Part shown: piece after piece, positions 27,839 to 36,567 of the stretch
How positions within the stretch are numbered: position 1 is the first letter of the stretch
Layout: each line of letters begins with the position of its first letter
NCBI GenBank assembly: GCA_944323335.1
Contig: CALUSB010000002.1
Location: 17,742 to 81,741, forward strand
Reading direction: 5' to 3'
Origin: Candidatus Gastranaerophilales bacterium
Lineage (GTDB): Bacteria > Cyanobacteriota > Vampirovibrionia > Gastranaerophilales > Gastranaerophilaceae
DNA length: 64,000 nt
Translations under genes and position numbers: made by a program
Notes under the pieces: model-generated
What the model saw: only the letters and a program-made list of their open reading frames with translations
Databases searched by the model: none
What the model was told of the DNA's origin: nothing

Positions 27839-29020
27839 TTATCTGTAACTTGCGCCAAGCACGTTATAGTCAAACGTGAAGTCTATTTCTATACTGTTTC
27901 CTTTATATTCGGGAGGAAGCGGTTTAAAAGGAGCAGTAAGCTCGACCGCTGCCCTTGCTGCAGCGTCAGAGAGTGGCTGACCTGAGCTTTTTATTGTTTG
28001 AATTGAAAGCAGTCTGCCGTCACGTCCTATTTTGAACAATAGTACTACGCGCTTGCTCTGGTCGCCTTTTGGAGGGTTCCAGTTTCTTTTAATTCTCGCC
28101 TCAAGGTCGCGCATATACGGACCCCAGTTGGGTTGTTTAATTGCATCAATTCCGGGAGGGCCTGACGGGTTGCCGGGGCCGGGGTTGCCTACGTTACCGC
28201 CTGAGTACCCTGAACCTCTTGAACCTGAAGAGCCTCTTGAGGCCGATGAGCCTGAAGATGAGCCTTTAGATGCTGAAAACTGAGGTGCGGGCATTCCTGA
28301 GCGACCTGTTCCGCTTGATGAGCCGCCTGAGGCGCTGCTTGAGCCTGATTTAGAGCCATACGTGGGCGCAGGGCCTACGGGTGCTGTGCTTTTGGGCACT
28401 GCTATAGAAAACGGGCTCTTTGGCACTTGTGAAAGCTTTGGAGCTTGTGCTTTTGGCGGTGCAACCAACGGTTTAAAACTCGGTTTAAAGCTCGGAGACG
28501 GAGCTTTAACAGGTTGCGGTTTTGCGGGAGCTTTTTGCACAGGTTTTTGTGTCACCTGCTTTGTAACAGTTTTTTGCGGCGCGGGCGCTTGTTTTTTGGG
28601 CTGCTGTACTTTTTTAGGCGCAGAAGAGGGGGAAGCTACGGATTTTTTAGTAGCTTTTGAGGGAGCGCTCGGCATTGATACAACCCTTTTTGGGTCATGT
28701 TTTCCGCCTGCTCTTGAGTTTTTGTCAGAGCGGTATTTTGTGTTTTTGTTTATAGGCATTGCCTCGTTTTGAGTTATGACAAATTCAATATCTCTTGGTT
28801 TCATCTGTGGTTTTTGGATTAAATTCAAGCTTATCGCATAAGCTATGAGCGCCCAGATGATAAAAAAGACAAGAGGATGAAGTATGGCAGAGAGCAAAAG
28901 AGAGTTTCTCATTGATACTTCGTCGCTATAATCATCAAACATATTAGGAAGTGTTTTTATTTCACCATCTAATGTGTCGTCAAAATCGTCAATATTAAAT
29001 CTGTTTCTAAGTTGTGTCAT
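27839..29020 (-). CDS. tonB: TonB-like energy-transducing protein with long Pro/Lys and Ser/Gly linkers
   Basis: 393 residues. The N-terminal ~48 residues are cytoplasmic, with one membrane helix at about 50-72. Residues ~115-230 are Pro/Lys/Ala-rich and ~230-295 are Ser/Gly-rich, both periplasm-spanning linker types. The last ~95 residues form a TonB/TolA C-terminal domain: WGPYMRDLEARIKRNWNPP, LLFKIGRDGRLLSIQTIKSSG, then DAAARAAVELTAPFKPLP. It heads the tonB-exbB-exbD-exbD-asmA unit. No TonB-dependent receptor lies in the window. The order is also compatible with a TolA-like role. Confidence 0.85.
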   Translation of the reverse strand: MTQLRNRFNIDDFDDTLDGEIKTLPNMFDDYSDEVSMRNSLLLSAILHPLVFFIIWALIAYAISLNLIQKPQMKPRDIEFVITQNEAMPINKNTKYRSDKNSRAGGKHDPKRVVSMPSAPSKATKKSVASPSSAPKKVQQPKKQAPAPQKTVTKQVTQKPVQKAPAKPQPVKAPSPSFKPSFKPLVAPPKAQAPKLSQVPKSPFSIAVPKSTAPVGPAPTYGSKSGSSSASGGSSSGTGRSGMPAPQFSASKGSSSGSSASRGSSGSRGSGYSGGNVGNPGPGNPSGPPGIDAIKQPNWGPYMRDLEARIKRNWNPPKGDQSKRVVLLFKIGRDGRLLSIQTIKSSGQPLSDAAARAAVELTAPFKPLPPEYKGNSIEIDFTFDYNVLGASYR

Positions 29021-29098
29021 ATTTTCTCGTTTGTTGTACTTTTGGGTTAATTGTCGAATAAATTATTTTAAAATAAATTAGCCGATTTACTATTTTTA

Positions 29099-29803
29099 TT
29101 AATAACCGCTTGGTGCGCTTATTGTAACGGGTTGGTCAAAGTAAAGCTCAATGGTTGCATTAGCGGGTATTTCAACATCTTCACCGGATTGTCTTGCAGC
29201 ATTTAAAAGCCCGAGGCCTCCACCTACCGCTGTGCCATACACTGCACCTTTACCTACTTCGCCACCTGACAGCGGCCCCATTATTGTCCCCATAATAGCT
29301 CCGCCTGCAGCACCTATTGCGGCATTTTTACCGTAGTCTTTGGCGCTATCCATTGTGGCTCCGCCTTTTAAAATTCCGCTGCCGTCAGTTGTTGCAATTG
29401 TAGCGGTTATTGGGATGTTATACCCTTGAGGTGTTCTTATATTTGTAAAACGGATTTGGATTTGTCCGTTTCTGTTACCGATTCCTGCTCTTTTGCATTT
29501 TACAATTGTGCCGTTCACGCTTGAACCCGCAGGAGCTATGGTTGTTGAATTGTAGACAAAATTCTTATCCAGAGTTGCAAAAACACTCATGCCCTCGCTT
29601 GAGGTTTGAGAATTCAGTGCTTGTGATAAAACAGCGCTTGTTTTTGTGCCTGCAGGAATAAAAACAACATTACCCTTAAGTGAGCTGTACTGTTTGTTTG
29701 AAACATCGTAAGAGTAGTTTGAAGCTGCATAAGATACGCTTAAACAAAATACACAAGAACTAAGTAGTGCAAAGCATACACCTCTTTTAAGTATATTTCC
29801 CAT
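29099..29803 (-). CDS. Exported protein with TrbI/VirB10-like beta region and glycine-zipper segment
   Basis: 234 residues from the ATG at 29803, which has a strong ribosome site (AAGGAGGAGAC) directly upstream. A longer frame from 29887 would run into the preceding gene and is rejected. It has a signal peptide (cleavage probably after VSYA). Residues ~45-150 have a pattern seen in VirB10/TrbI periplasmic domains: VFIPAGTKTSAVLSQALNSQ, APAGSSVNGTIVKC, IQIRFTNIRTPQGYNIPI. A Gly/Ala-rich helix (KNAAIGAAGGAIMGTIMGPL) and a terminal strand (NATIELYFDQPV) follow. It could sit in or span the outer membrane. No other conjugation or type IV secretion gene is nearby. The similarity is by eye only. Confidence 0.6.
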   Translation of the reverse strand: MGNILKRGVCFALLSSCVFCLSVSYAASNYSYDVSNKQYSSLKGNVVFIPAGTKTSAVLSQALNSQTSSEGMSVFATLDKNFVYNSTTIAPAGSSVNGTIVKCKRAGIGNRNGQIQIRFTNIRTPQGYNIPITATIATTDGSGILKGGATMDSAKDYGKNAAIGAAGGAIMGTIMGPLSGGEVGKGAVYGTAVGGGLGLLNAARQSGEDVEIPANATIELYFDQPVTISAPSGY

Positions 29804-29868
29804 GTCTCCTCCTTTTTTTAATATACAATATAAATTTTGATAGTAAAGTTTAATAAGTATTGTAAAAA

Positions 29869-30429
29869 TTAAAATCTTTCTTCGCAATAGTATGGTTTAT
29901 CTAAAATTATAAACAATTTTTGTCCCGGTGCAACCCCTCTGTGCTGTCCGTACTCATATTCTCCGCTAGGCACCCACTGGGTTGTGCCTGACCAGTGCCA
30001 CCTTGATTGATAAAGATGTGCCATTTTATTGTATGAGGCGGGCGGGGCAAGTTCTCCGCCTAATATGTCGCTTGTTCCGTTGCTTATTCTGCCTTCAAAT
30101 TCTCTTGTTGTGCCGTCGGGCAGAATGATGTGAGTTATTTTAAAACTGATTGCCGCATTTACCCCCTTTACAGGCATTTTTAGCATACTCACATATCCTA
30201 CAAAAACAGAGTTTTTGGGTACAATATTGGTTTCATTCACCCAAACATCCGCAGGTGATACAAAATACACCCTGTCGCCTTCTTGCAGGGTTTCCGTTGA
30301 GAGTACTTTTTTGGCATTAACAAGTACAAAAGCGCCCTTATCAAGCTTTACCATATTTTGAGCACTAGTTGATAAGATTGATATAAATACTGCCAGAGCG
30401 GCTATTGCTAAAACAACTATTCTTTTCAT
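29869..30429 (-). CDS. Exported protein, possible relative of its downstream neighbour
   Basis: 186 residues with a clear Sec signal peptide (cleavage probably after STSA, about residue 23). The mature part has the same order of elements as the neighbour at 29099: DKGAFVLVNAKKVLSTETLQ, IVPKNSVFVGYVSMLKM, ISFKITHIILPDGTTREFEGRI, ending with LFIILDKPYY. No glycine zipper is present. The two proteins may therefore be diverged paralogues. They lie on the same strand with 65 nt between them, upstream of tonB, and likely serve the envelope. The function is unknown. Confidence 0.6.
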   Translation of the reverse strand: MKRIVVLAIAALAVFISILSTSAQNMVKLDKGAFVLVNAKKVLSTETLQEGDRVYFVSPADVWVNETNIVPKNSVFVGYVSMLKMPVKGVNAAISFKITHIILPDGTTREFEGRISNGTSDILGGELAPPASYNKMAHLYQSRWHWSGTTQWVPSGEYEYGQHRGVAPGQKLFIILDKPYYCEERF

Positions 30430-30490
30430 AATTATAATATTAAGCTATTTTTTCACTTTTGCAAAAAGAAATTAATAAATATGAAGAATT

Positions 30491-30519
30491 TTTACTGTAT
30501 TAAATTTACAATATATAAT
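30491..30519 (+). promoter_or_regulatory. Putative promoter giving a leaderless asmA-like mRNA
   Basis: TTTACT (30491-30496) and TATAAT (30514-30519) are spaced 17 bp. The predicted transcription start (about 30526) coincides with the ATG at 30527, and no ribosome-binding site precedes that ATG. Confidence 0.5.
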
Positions 30520-30526
30520 TATTACC

Positions 30527-33500
30527 ATGGTTTTTTGGCTTAAAAACAATTTAAAAAAGATTTTAATAACACTGGGGGGTCTTATAGCCCTTATTATTGT
30601 TCTTTATTTATCTTTAGGGTTGATTGTTACCTCTTTTTTGGATGTTGAAAAAATACAATCATCGATAAAAAAAGCAACCGGACTTGATATCCTTCTTGAA
30701 AAGCCTGCTATTAAGACTATGCCTGACCTGTCGCTTGTTATAAAGGCAAATGACCTTAAAGTGGGCATAAAAAGCGAGAATAAAGTTTTTTTTGCCGCAA
30801 GTAAACCCAACTTAAGAGTAAGGGTTCTTCCTTTTTTATTTAAAAAGTTATCCGTAGCGGAGTTTGAGTCTGACAAGCTCAAAATTAACGTATCAAGAGA
30901 TAAAAATTCTGTTTTTGATTTTGAAAAATTTTTGCCAAAAGAGGTAAAAACTCCCCTTAAACTAAGTTTTTCTAATACTAAAGTAAATGTAAATAAAGCA
31001 GATGTAGAATTTTTAGACTATAAACAGTCAAAAAAAGTACTTTTAAGCTCTGATAATTTTAGAATTTTTGAATATTCCGACAACAAAAAAATAAAGTCTG
31101 ATGTTAGTGCTTTATTTAAAATCTGTGACTTAAACACAAGTGTTTGCAATGTTTCGGAATTGTCTTTAAAATCAGACTTGAAACTGCCTTTAATTAAACA
31201 TATTGATGAAGATAAAAGTTATCTGGATATGTCATTTGGCGATTTTTCTTTATCTTCAATCAGCCCGTATGTAAATGAATTTTCTCCGATTAAATTTAAA
31301 AAATTTAGCGGCAATATTGCTTTTGATACCAAAAAGATTGAGGGTGTTTACAGGACAAACATCAAAACAAAATCGATTGATGTTGAATTTCCGTATAACA
31401 ATAAAAAAAGTAATATCCTGCTGGAGGGAATTTCTAACGGAGTATTTAAAACTAAATTTGAAAATGATAAAGTACTTATTTCTGATTCGTCATTTGTATC
31501 GGACGGTATAAATACCGAGTTTTCAGGTGAGATAAAAAAATACAAAACAAAAAAACCCTCGCCAAATCTTGATATAAAAATCAATAACAGTGACTTTTTA
31601 AAACTTGTGCAACTTGTGCCCGCGGGATTTGTTGTCTATAAAACAGATGTAATTAATGAACTTATAAAAGCTCGCCCATACGCCCGAGTTGAGGGAGGAC
31701 TTAATATTTCAAAAAACTTTACAACGCCTGATGTTACGGGAAGTTTAAAGATTTTTGATATTTATCTGTTTAGTAAACCCGTAGGTTTTTCTCCTGCTGT
31801 TGCTTTGTGTGATTTTATCGGTGATAAGGTAAAAGTAGACGTCAGAGTTGACGCTCCGAATTCTCAATATGTCAAAGTCAAGGGTGTATCAGAACTCTAT
31901 GGCAGACAATCGGGCGAATATGACATTATATCTTCTGAAAACGTAAATCTTGCTTTTGCTCATAAGTATCTTATTCCCGTTCAAAGAGTAATTGGCTTTA
32001 AACTTGGGCCACTGCCTTTTATGAAAATTGAGGGCAGCGGAAAAATTCATATTGTTGCAAAAGGCACAATTTATGATGCTCTTGTTGACGGTAAGTTCTT
32101 TGGTAAAAATATAAAAGCATCTTTAGACGGGCTAAATGCTCCTTTGTCTGATGGGAAAATTGAGCTTGATTTTAACGGTAAGGTAATAAATATCGTAAAT
32201 ACTTCCGCAAAAATCTTTGACGGTACATTTTTAATTTCAGGTTTTGCTGATGATTACGGGAATATTAATATAAAATCTGATGTAAAAAATGTTTCCGCCA
32301 ACAGTTTGCTTGCAGCTGCAAAAACAAGTGAAATCATAAAACCCAGAACGGGCGATTTATCAAAAATAAAAAGTGCAAAAGGAAAGTGTGACCTTAGTGT
32401 TATTTTAAAAGGAAAAGCAAAAAGCCTTGAGGGGCTTGATTTTCTTGATGATATTTTACCTGCAGGTAATATCGTATTTAAAAATGTTGCTGCGGTTATT
32501 TATCCTAATATTAAGGTGTCGTCAACTAACGGGGAAGTTATTTTTGACAAGGATTACAAAATTAATCTAAAAACTCTCTACAAAAACTCTCGGGTGGCGG
32601 TTAACGGTATTTTAACACCTGATAAACTCGATTTGTCGGATAAAAACACAAAAGTAAAAGTTGATGTTGTATCTGATGCAGAGAAAATGCGCTACAGTGA
32701 CATTTTAGAGCTTGTGCGTGAGCAAAATTATTTTAACGATAAAAACTTAAAGTTTGCAATAAATCACCTGCCGCTGGGCGCTATTGATTTTATTTTTGAT
32801 ACAAAAATTGCAGCCAAGGGTACAATTCCAGTGCAATTTAGTCTTAAGGATTTGTCAAAACTTTCTCTTGACGGCTCTTTTGCACCTCTGAACAGTGAAT
32901 TTTCAAAAAATATAAAGTTTAAAAGCGGCACATACAAAATCGAAAAACAAAAGATAAAAATACAAAATTCTAATATTTCGGTATTTAATTCAAATATTTA
33001 CTCTAATGGTACGCTGGAAAATATATTCTTAAAACCGCAGCTAAACCTTGCACTTAAGGCACAATCAGTTCCAATGAGTAATTTAGGTGGAATGTCGGAG
33101 TATACTAATATTGCTTTCTTTAAGTCTTTACTGTCCGATTTTACGGATTATAAAGGCAGTGCAAATATTGATGTTAATGTTAAAAAGAATATTCCAAGGG
33201 GGCGTATCACTTTTGATAATGTTAGTGCATATAACTCCAAACAAGAGCTTTCTCTTGTTTTAAAAAGCGGCGGGATAAAGTTTTTGGGCAATAAACTTAT
33301 AATTGACGCACTTAATTTTGCATACGGCAATACTCCTTTGTATTTTAATGCATCAGTTCAAAATTACCTGAGTAAGTACCCTGTCTTTAGTGCAACATTT
33401 ACCACAAATATAGACGAAGTAGCTGCAGATAAGCTTATTAACCCGTATTTAACATATCCGCTAAAGGTCAGAGGTGAGGTAATTTTAAAAGGTAAAATAA

Positions 33501-35068
33501 AAGGCGGGCTAAATGATTATTCGTTATTTACCAATTTAGAGCTGCCAAAAGATACCGATATTTCATATATGGGCGCTAATCTTGGCGATTTGAACTATGA
33601 TAGAGAGTTTGATGCAAAAATTGATTTTTCAAAAAACACTGCAAAAATAAACGATGCTAAGTATATAAAATACGTTACTTCGCTTAATAACAAGCCTACG
33701 GCAGTAACTGCTCTAAAGGTCGATGGAAAAGTGGTTTCAAATTCAGCTAAGCTCTCTTTTGATAATTTGCATATAGTTACACCAAGTCCGCTTACCGCTA
33801 GGATTTTTAATGTAATATTTAAAAAATCAGTTCTTAAACAAGGTCAGTTTAGTTGTGATATGCGCTTAAACGGCAATGTCCTTATGCCACATGCGACCGG
33901 AGAAATTAAATTTAGGGATATCAATATTCCTCTTTATAACACAAAAATTAACGATATGGATTTTGATATCAAAAAAGATGTCATCCATGCAATGTTTAGA
34001 GGAAAAACTTTTGATTCTGACGTTGATATAACAGCCGATATAAAAAATAAACAGACTTTTCCTATTGTGTTAAACAATCTCGATATAAAATCCAAAAAAA
34101 CAAGTCTGTCAGGTTTGTTTGAGGGAATTTCTCAAATTCCTAGAGGTTCATCCGACATAGTTCCCGACCAGCCTATTGTCTTTAGACCGCAAGACCTTGT
34201 AGTGCTAAAAGGAAGTGCTTTTGCTGATGTGGTTGAGTTTAACAACATAAAAGCAACGGATATGAAAGCAAGTTTTTCTAATCCTACAGGTTTTGAGTTT
34301 AATATTGATAATATAGAGTTTGATATTGCAGGAGGCAAGGTTGTTTCAAAGGGTAAGTTTGACGTTGTATCGCTGCTTTTTGATATTGACTCTCTTGTTT
34401 ATGACTGTGATGCAAATTTACTTTCAGATAGTTTCTTGGGACTTAAAAATCAAATATTTGGCAGAGCAAATGCAAAGATTAACCTAAGCGGTAAGGTGCC
34501 GCAAAGTCCGGAGGATATAAAATTTGTCAACGGCAGAGTAGAATTTAGCGTAAACGAGGGTAAAATGCCAAAACTGGGCTCTTTGGAATATCTTTTAAGA
34601 GCAGGTAATCTCATTAAAAGCGGATTATTCGGACTGACACTAAATAACCTGATTGAAGTGTTAACGCCCTACAAAACAGGTGAATTTTCAACAATTAGGG
34701 GTAATTTTAAGCTTGCCAGCGCAAAAATAAATTCGCTTGAAATATTTTCAAAGGGTAAAAACCTGAGCTTATTTATTTATGGTAACTATGACATTATTAA
34801 TGATGATGCCGACATAGAAATATTAGGCAGATTATCAAAAAATGTCAGCAATGTTTTAGGCAGATTTGGCAATGCCTCAATTAATTCCTTATTCAATGTA
34901 TTAACGGGTAATAAGATAAAAGAGGGTGCAAAAAAACAAATAATAGATAACGTAAATAAAATTCCTCTAATTGAAATATCAGGAGATGACTACAGATTAT
35001 TTTTGGCAAAAATTAAAGGAAAGCTGAATTCTGATGATTATGTGAAGAGCTTTAACTGGTTGAACTAG
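30527..35068 (+). CDS. AsmA-like/TamB-type giant envelope protein (1513 aa)
   Basis: The largest gene in the window. One N-terminal membrane span (about residues 10-35) precedes an AsmA-type opening (FLDVEKIQSSIKKATGLDILLEKP) and about 1400 residues of repeated beta strands, the form of periplasm-bridging lipid-transfer proteins (TamB, YhdP, AsmA2). The final ~190 residues are homologous to the end of the 1173-aa protein at 22776-26297, with the same final Lys-Ser-Phe-x-Trp. The next ATG is at about codon 65, past the membrane span, so 30527 is the start even though it lacks a ribosome site. It stands divergent from the two exported proteins upstream of tonB. TamA or other BamA-family genes are absent here. 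Confidence 0.8.
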   Translation: MVFWLKNNLKKILITLGGLIALIIVLYLSLGLIVTSFLDVEKIQSSIKKATGLDILLEKPAIKTMPDLSLVIKANDLKVGIKSENKVFFAASKPNLRVRVLPFLFKKLSVAEFESDKLKINVSRDKNSVFDFEKFLPKEVKTPLKLSFSNTKVNVNKADVEFLDYKQSKKVLLSSDNFRIFEYSDNKKIKSDVSALFKICDLNTSVCNVSELSLKSDLKLPLIKHIDEDKSYLDMSFGDFSLSSISPYVNEFSPIKFKKFSGNIAFDTKKIEGVYRTNIKTKSIDVEFPYNNKKSNILLEGISNGVFKTKFENDKVLISDSSFVSDGINTEFSGEIKKYKTKKPSPNLDIKINNSDFLKLVQLVPAGFVVYKTDVINELIKARPYARVEGGLNISKNFTTPDVTGSLKIFDIYLFSKPVGFSPAVALCDFIGDKVKVDVRVDAPNSQYVKVKGVSELYGRQSGEYDIISSENVNLAFAHKYLIPVQRVIGFKLGPLPFMKIEGSGKIHIVAKGTIYDALVDGKFFGKNIKASLDGLNAPLSDGKIELDFNGKVINIVNTSAKIFDGTFLISGFADDYGNINIKSDVKNVSANSLLAAAKTSEIIKPRTGDLSKIKSAKGKCDLSVILKGKAKSLEGLDFLDDILPAGNIVFKNVAAVIYPNIKVSSTNGEVIFDKDYKINLKTLYKNSRVAVNGILTPDKLDLSDKNTKVKVDVVSDAEKMRYSDILELVREQNYFNDKNLKFAINHLPLGAIDFIFDTKIAAKGTIPVQFSLKDLSKLSLDGSFAPLNSEFSKNIKFKSGTYKIEKQKIKIQNSNISVFNSNIYSNGTLENIFLKPQLNLALKAQSVPMSNLGGMSEYTNIAFFKSLLSDFTDYKGSANIDVNVKKNIPRGRITFDNVSAYNSKQELSLVLKSGGIKFLGNKLIIDALNFAYGNTPLYFNASVQNYLSKYPVFSATFTTNIDEVAADKLINPYLTYPLKVRGEVILKGKIKGGLNDYSLFTNLELPKDTDISYMGANLGDLNYDREFDAKIDFSKNTAKINDAKYIKYVTSLNNKPTAVTALKVDGKVVSNSAKLSFDNLHIVTPSPLTARIFNVIFKKSVLKQGQFSCDMRLNGNVLMPHATGEIKFRDINIPLYNTKINDMDFDIKKDVIHAMFRGKTFDSDVDITADIKNKQTFPIVLNNLDIKSKKTSLSGLFEGISQIPRGSSDIVPDQPIVFRPQDLVVLKGSAFADVVEFNNIKATDMKASFSNPTGFEFNIDNIEFDIAGGKVVSKGKFDVVSLLFDIDSLVYDCDANLLSDSFLGLKNQIFGRANAKINLSGKVPQSPEDIKFVNGRVEFSVNEGKMPKLGSLEYLLRAGNLIKSGLFGLTLNNLIEVLTPYKTGEFSTIRGNFKLASAKINSLEIFSKGKNLSLFIYGNYDIINDDADIEILGRLSKNVSNVLGRFGNASINSLFNVLTGNKIKEGAKKQIIDNVNKIPLIEISGDDYRLFLAKIKGKLNSDDYVKSFNWLN

Positions 35069-35104
35069 ACCGATTGTACAGGTTAAAAATAAAACTTTAC
35101 ATAC

Positions 35105-35133
35105 TTGATAGAATTAAAATTTGATTATAAAAT
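35105..35133 (+). promoter_or_regulatory. Putative sigma-70 promoter of the TPR lipoprotein-lgt unit
   Basis: TTGATA (35105-35110) and TAAAAT (35128-35133) are spaced 17 bp. The predicted start is near 35140, with a ribosome site AAAAGGAA before the ATG at 35156. Confidence 0.5.
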
Positions 35134-35155
35134 TTAACACAAAAAGGAATAAAAA

Positions 35156-35758
35156 ATGAGAAAACTGACATTATTTTTAGCGATTTTATTTGTAAGCGTC
35201 CTATGCAGCGCTTGTATAAATAATATTGCAATTCAGGAACTGAATAATAAAGCTCAAGAATATATGCAAAAAGGCGATTTTCAAAGCGCTATTTCAAGAC
35301 TTGAATCAAGCGTTGACCTTGACGGCAGCGTGTTTGAAACAAGATACAACTTAGGAGTTGCCTACATTAGCGCTCAAGACTTTAAAAAAGCTCAAGAGCA
35401 GCTAAAAGAAGCTATTAAAATAAAACCCGATTTTGCGGATTCTTATTATTCTCTTGCGGTTGCTCAAGAAAGCGACGCACTAAAAGTGCTTGAAGATACT
35501 GATGATGAAAACCAAGTTGAGGTTGCAGTTGTTTCTGATGATGAGTATTCTGATTTAAAAAATATAAGCAAAGAAGATGCTCTGTATATGGTAAATCTTT
35601 TACAAGAAGCGGTTAAATCTTATAATAAATATTTAGAACTAAAACCGCAGTCACAAGATAGAGAAGATATTTTGGCTCAGGTTGGGTATTTGGAAGAAAC
35701 TGCATCTAAATACGCTCAAAAATATGAAATAACAAACGGTGCGGAAGAACAACAGTAA
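35156..35758 (+). CDS. TPR-repeat lipoprotein
   Basis: 200 residues with a lipoprotein-type signal peptide whose probable lipidated residue is Cys20 (LCSAC; the -3 position is Cys, a weak lipobox). Two to three tetratricopeptide repeats follow (AQEYMQKGDFQSAISRLESS, TRYNLGVAYISAQDFKKAQ, SYYSLAVAQES ... SYNKYLELKP), separated by an acidic insertion at about 115-140. TPR lipoproteins usually act as scaffolds in envelope complexes. Its stop shares one base with the ATG of lgt, the enzyme that lipidates such proteins. Confidence 0.75.
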   Translation: MRKLTLFLAILFVSVLCSACINNIAIQELNNKAQEYMQKGDFQSAISRLESSVDLDGSVFETRYNLGVAYISAQDFKKAQEQLKEAIKIKPDFADSYYSLAVAQESDALKVLEDTDDENQVEVAVVSDDEYSDLKNISKEDALYMVNLLQEAVKSYNKYLELKPQSQDREDILAQVGYLEETASKYAQKYEITNGAEEQQ

Positions 35759-36543
35759 TGTTTGCATCTCCCTTATCTACGGTTTTTAGCGTAGGAGCTT
35801 TTGAAGTAAGAATGTATGGCGTGATGATTTTTCTTGCAATCATCTGCGCAGTTTTTTGCATAAATAAAATTGCAAAAAAGTTTTATCCGCAGGTAAGTAC
35901 CGATGTTTTGCTGGATTTATATCCTGTGTTAATCATCTTTGGGGTGATTTGTGCAAGATTGTACTATGTTGTTTTAAATCTTGATTATTACCTTGTTCGC
36001 CCGTCTGAAATTTTAGCACTCTGGCATGGGGGCATTTCTATCCATGGTGCACTATTAGGCGGGTTTGTAGCAGGTGTTATTTATCTAAAAAAGAAAAATT
36101 TACCTGTTTTAAGCTATGCAGATGTTATAACATACGGGCTTGTCTTGGGACAAGCAATTGGCAGGTGGGGTAATTTCTTTAACTCGGAGGCTTTTGGTAC
36201 TCCTTGTGATTTACCTTGGAAACTCTACATTGCTCCGATGTATCGCCCTGTAGAATATTTTAGCTACAGTTACTTTCACCCGACTTTCCTCTATGAGTCA
36301 CTTTGGTGTATATTTGTATTTTTGATTTTGTTTTTTGTTGTCAGGAAATATCAAAAAACACGCTCGGGGCTTATTTTCTTTTCTTATTTAATTTTATATT
36401 CAATAGGCAGATTTTTAATCGAGGGCATAAGAACAGATAGCGTGCTAAATGTGGGTTCTGTGCCTATTGCTCAAATAGTCAGTGTAATTGTACTTTTGAC
36501 AGGTGTTTTAGCTGTAATTTATTGCATAAAAAACACCCCTTAA
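35758..36543 (+). CDS. lgt: Prolipoprotein diacylglyceryl transferase
   Basis: 261 residues, a polytopic inner-membrane enzyme that transfers diacylglycerol to the lipobox cysteine. The conserved HGGISIHGALLGG segment and the Lgt signature GQAIGRWGNFFNSEAFG are intact, with the later PTFLYESLW block. ATG overlaps the TPR lipoprotein stop by one base. A terminator overlaps its stop codon. It should act on the lipoproteins at 35156 and 45913. Confidence 0.95.
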   Translation: MFASPLSTVFSVGAFEVRMYGVMIFLAIICAVFCINKIAKKFYPQVSTDVLLDLYPVLIIFGVICARLYYVVLNLDYYLVRPSEILALWHGGISIHGALLGGFVAGVIYLKKKNLPVLSYADVITYGLVLGQAIGRWGNFFNSEAFGTPCDLPWKLYIAPMYRPVEYFSYSYFHPTFLYESLWCIFVFLILFFVVRKYQKTRSGLIFFSYLILYSIGRFLIEGIRTDSVLNVGSVPIAQIVSVIVLLTGVLAVIYCIKNTP

Positions 36544-36560
36544 ATTAAAGGGGTGTTTTT
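36528..36560. terminator. Bidirectional Rho-independent terminator
   Basis: ACACCCCTT / AAGGGGTGT form a 9-bp stem with a 6-nt loop, flanked by an A-run and a T-run, so it works on both strands. It ends lgt (whose stop is in the hairpin) and the convergent gpmI. Confidence 0.85.
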
Positions 36561-36567
36561 AAATTAT

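Noticed and set aside
28032..28772. Long plus-strand frames opposite tonB
   Set aside because: They mirror the Pro/Ala/Gly/Ser-rich coding bias of tonB on the other strand and have no ribosome site; shadows.
29804..29887. Longer start for the exported protein at 29099
   Set aside because: It would overlap the preceding gene and lacks a ribosome site, whereas 29803 has a strong one and starts a normal signal peptide.
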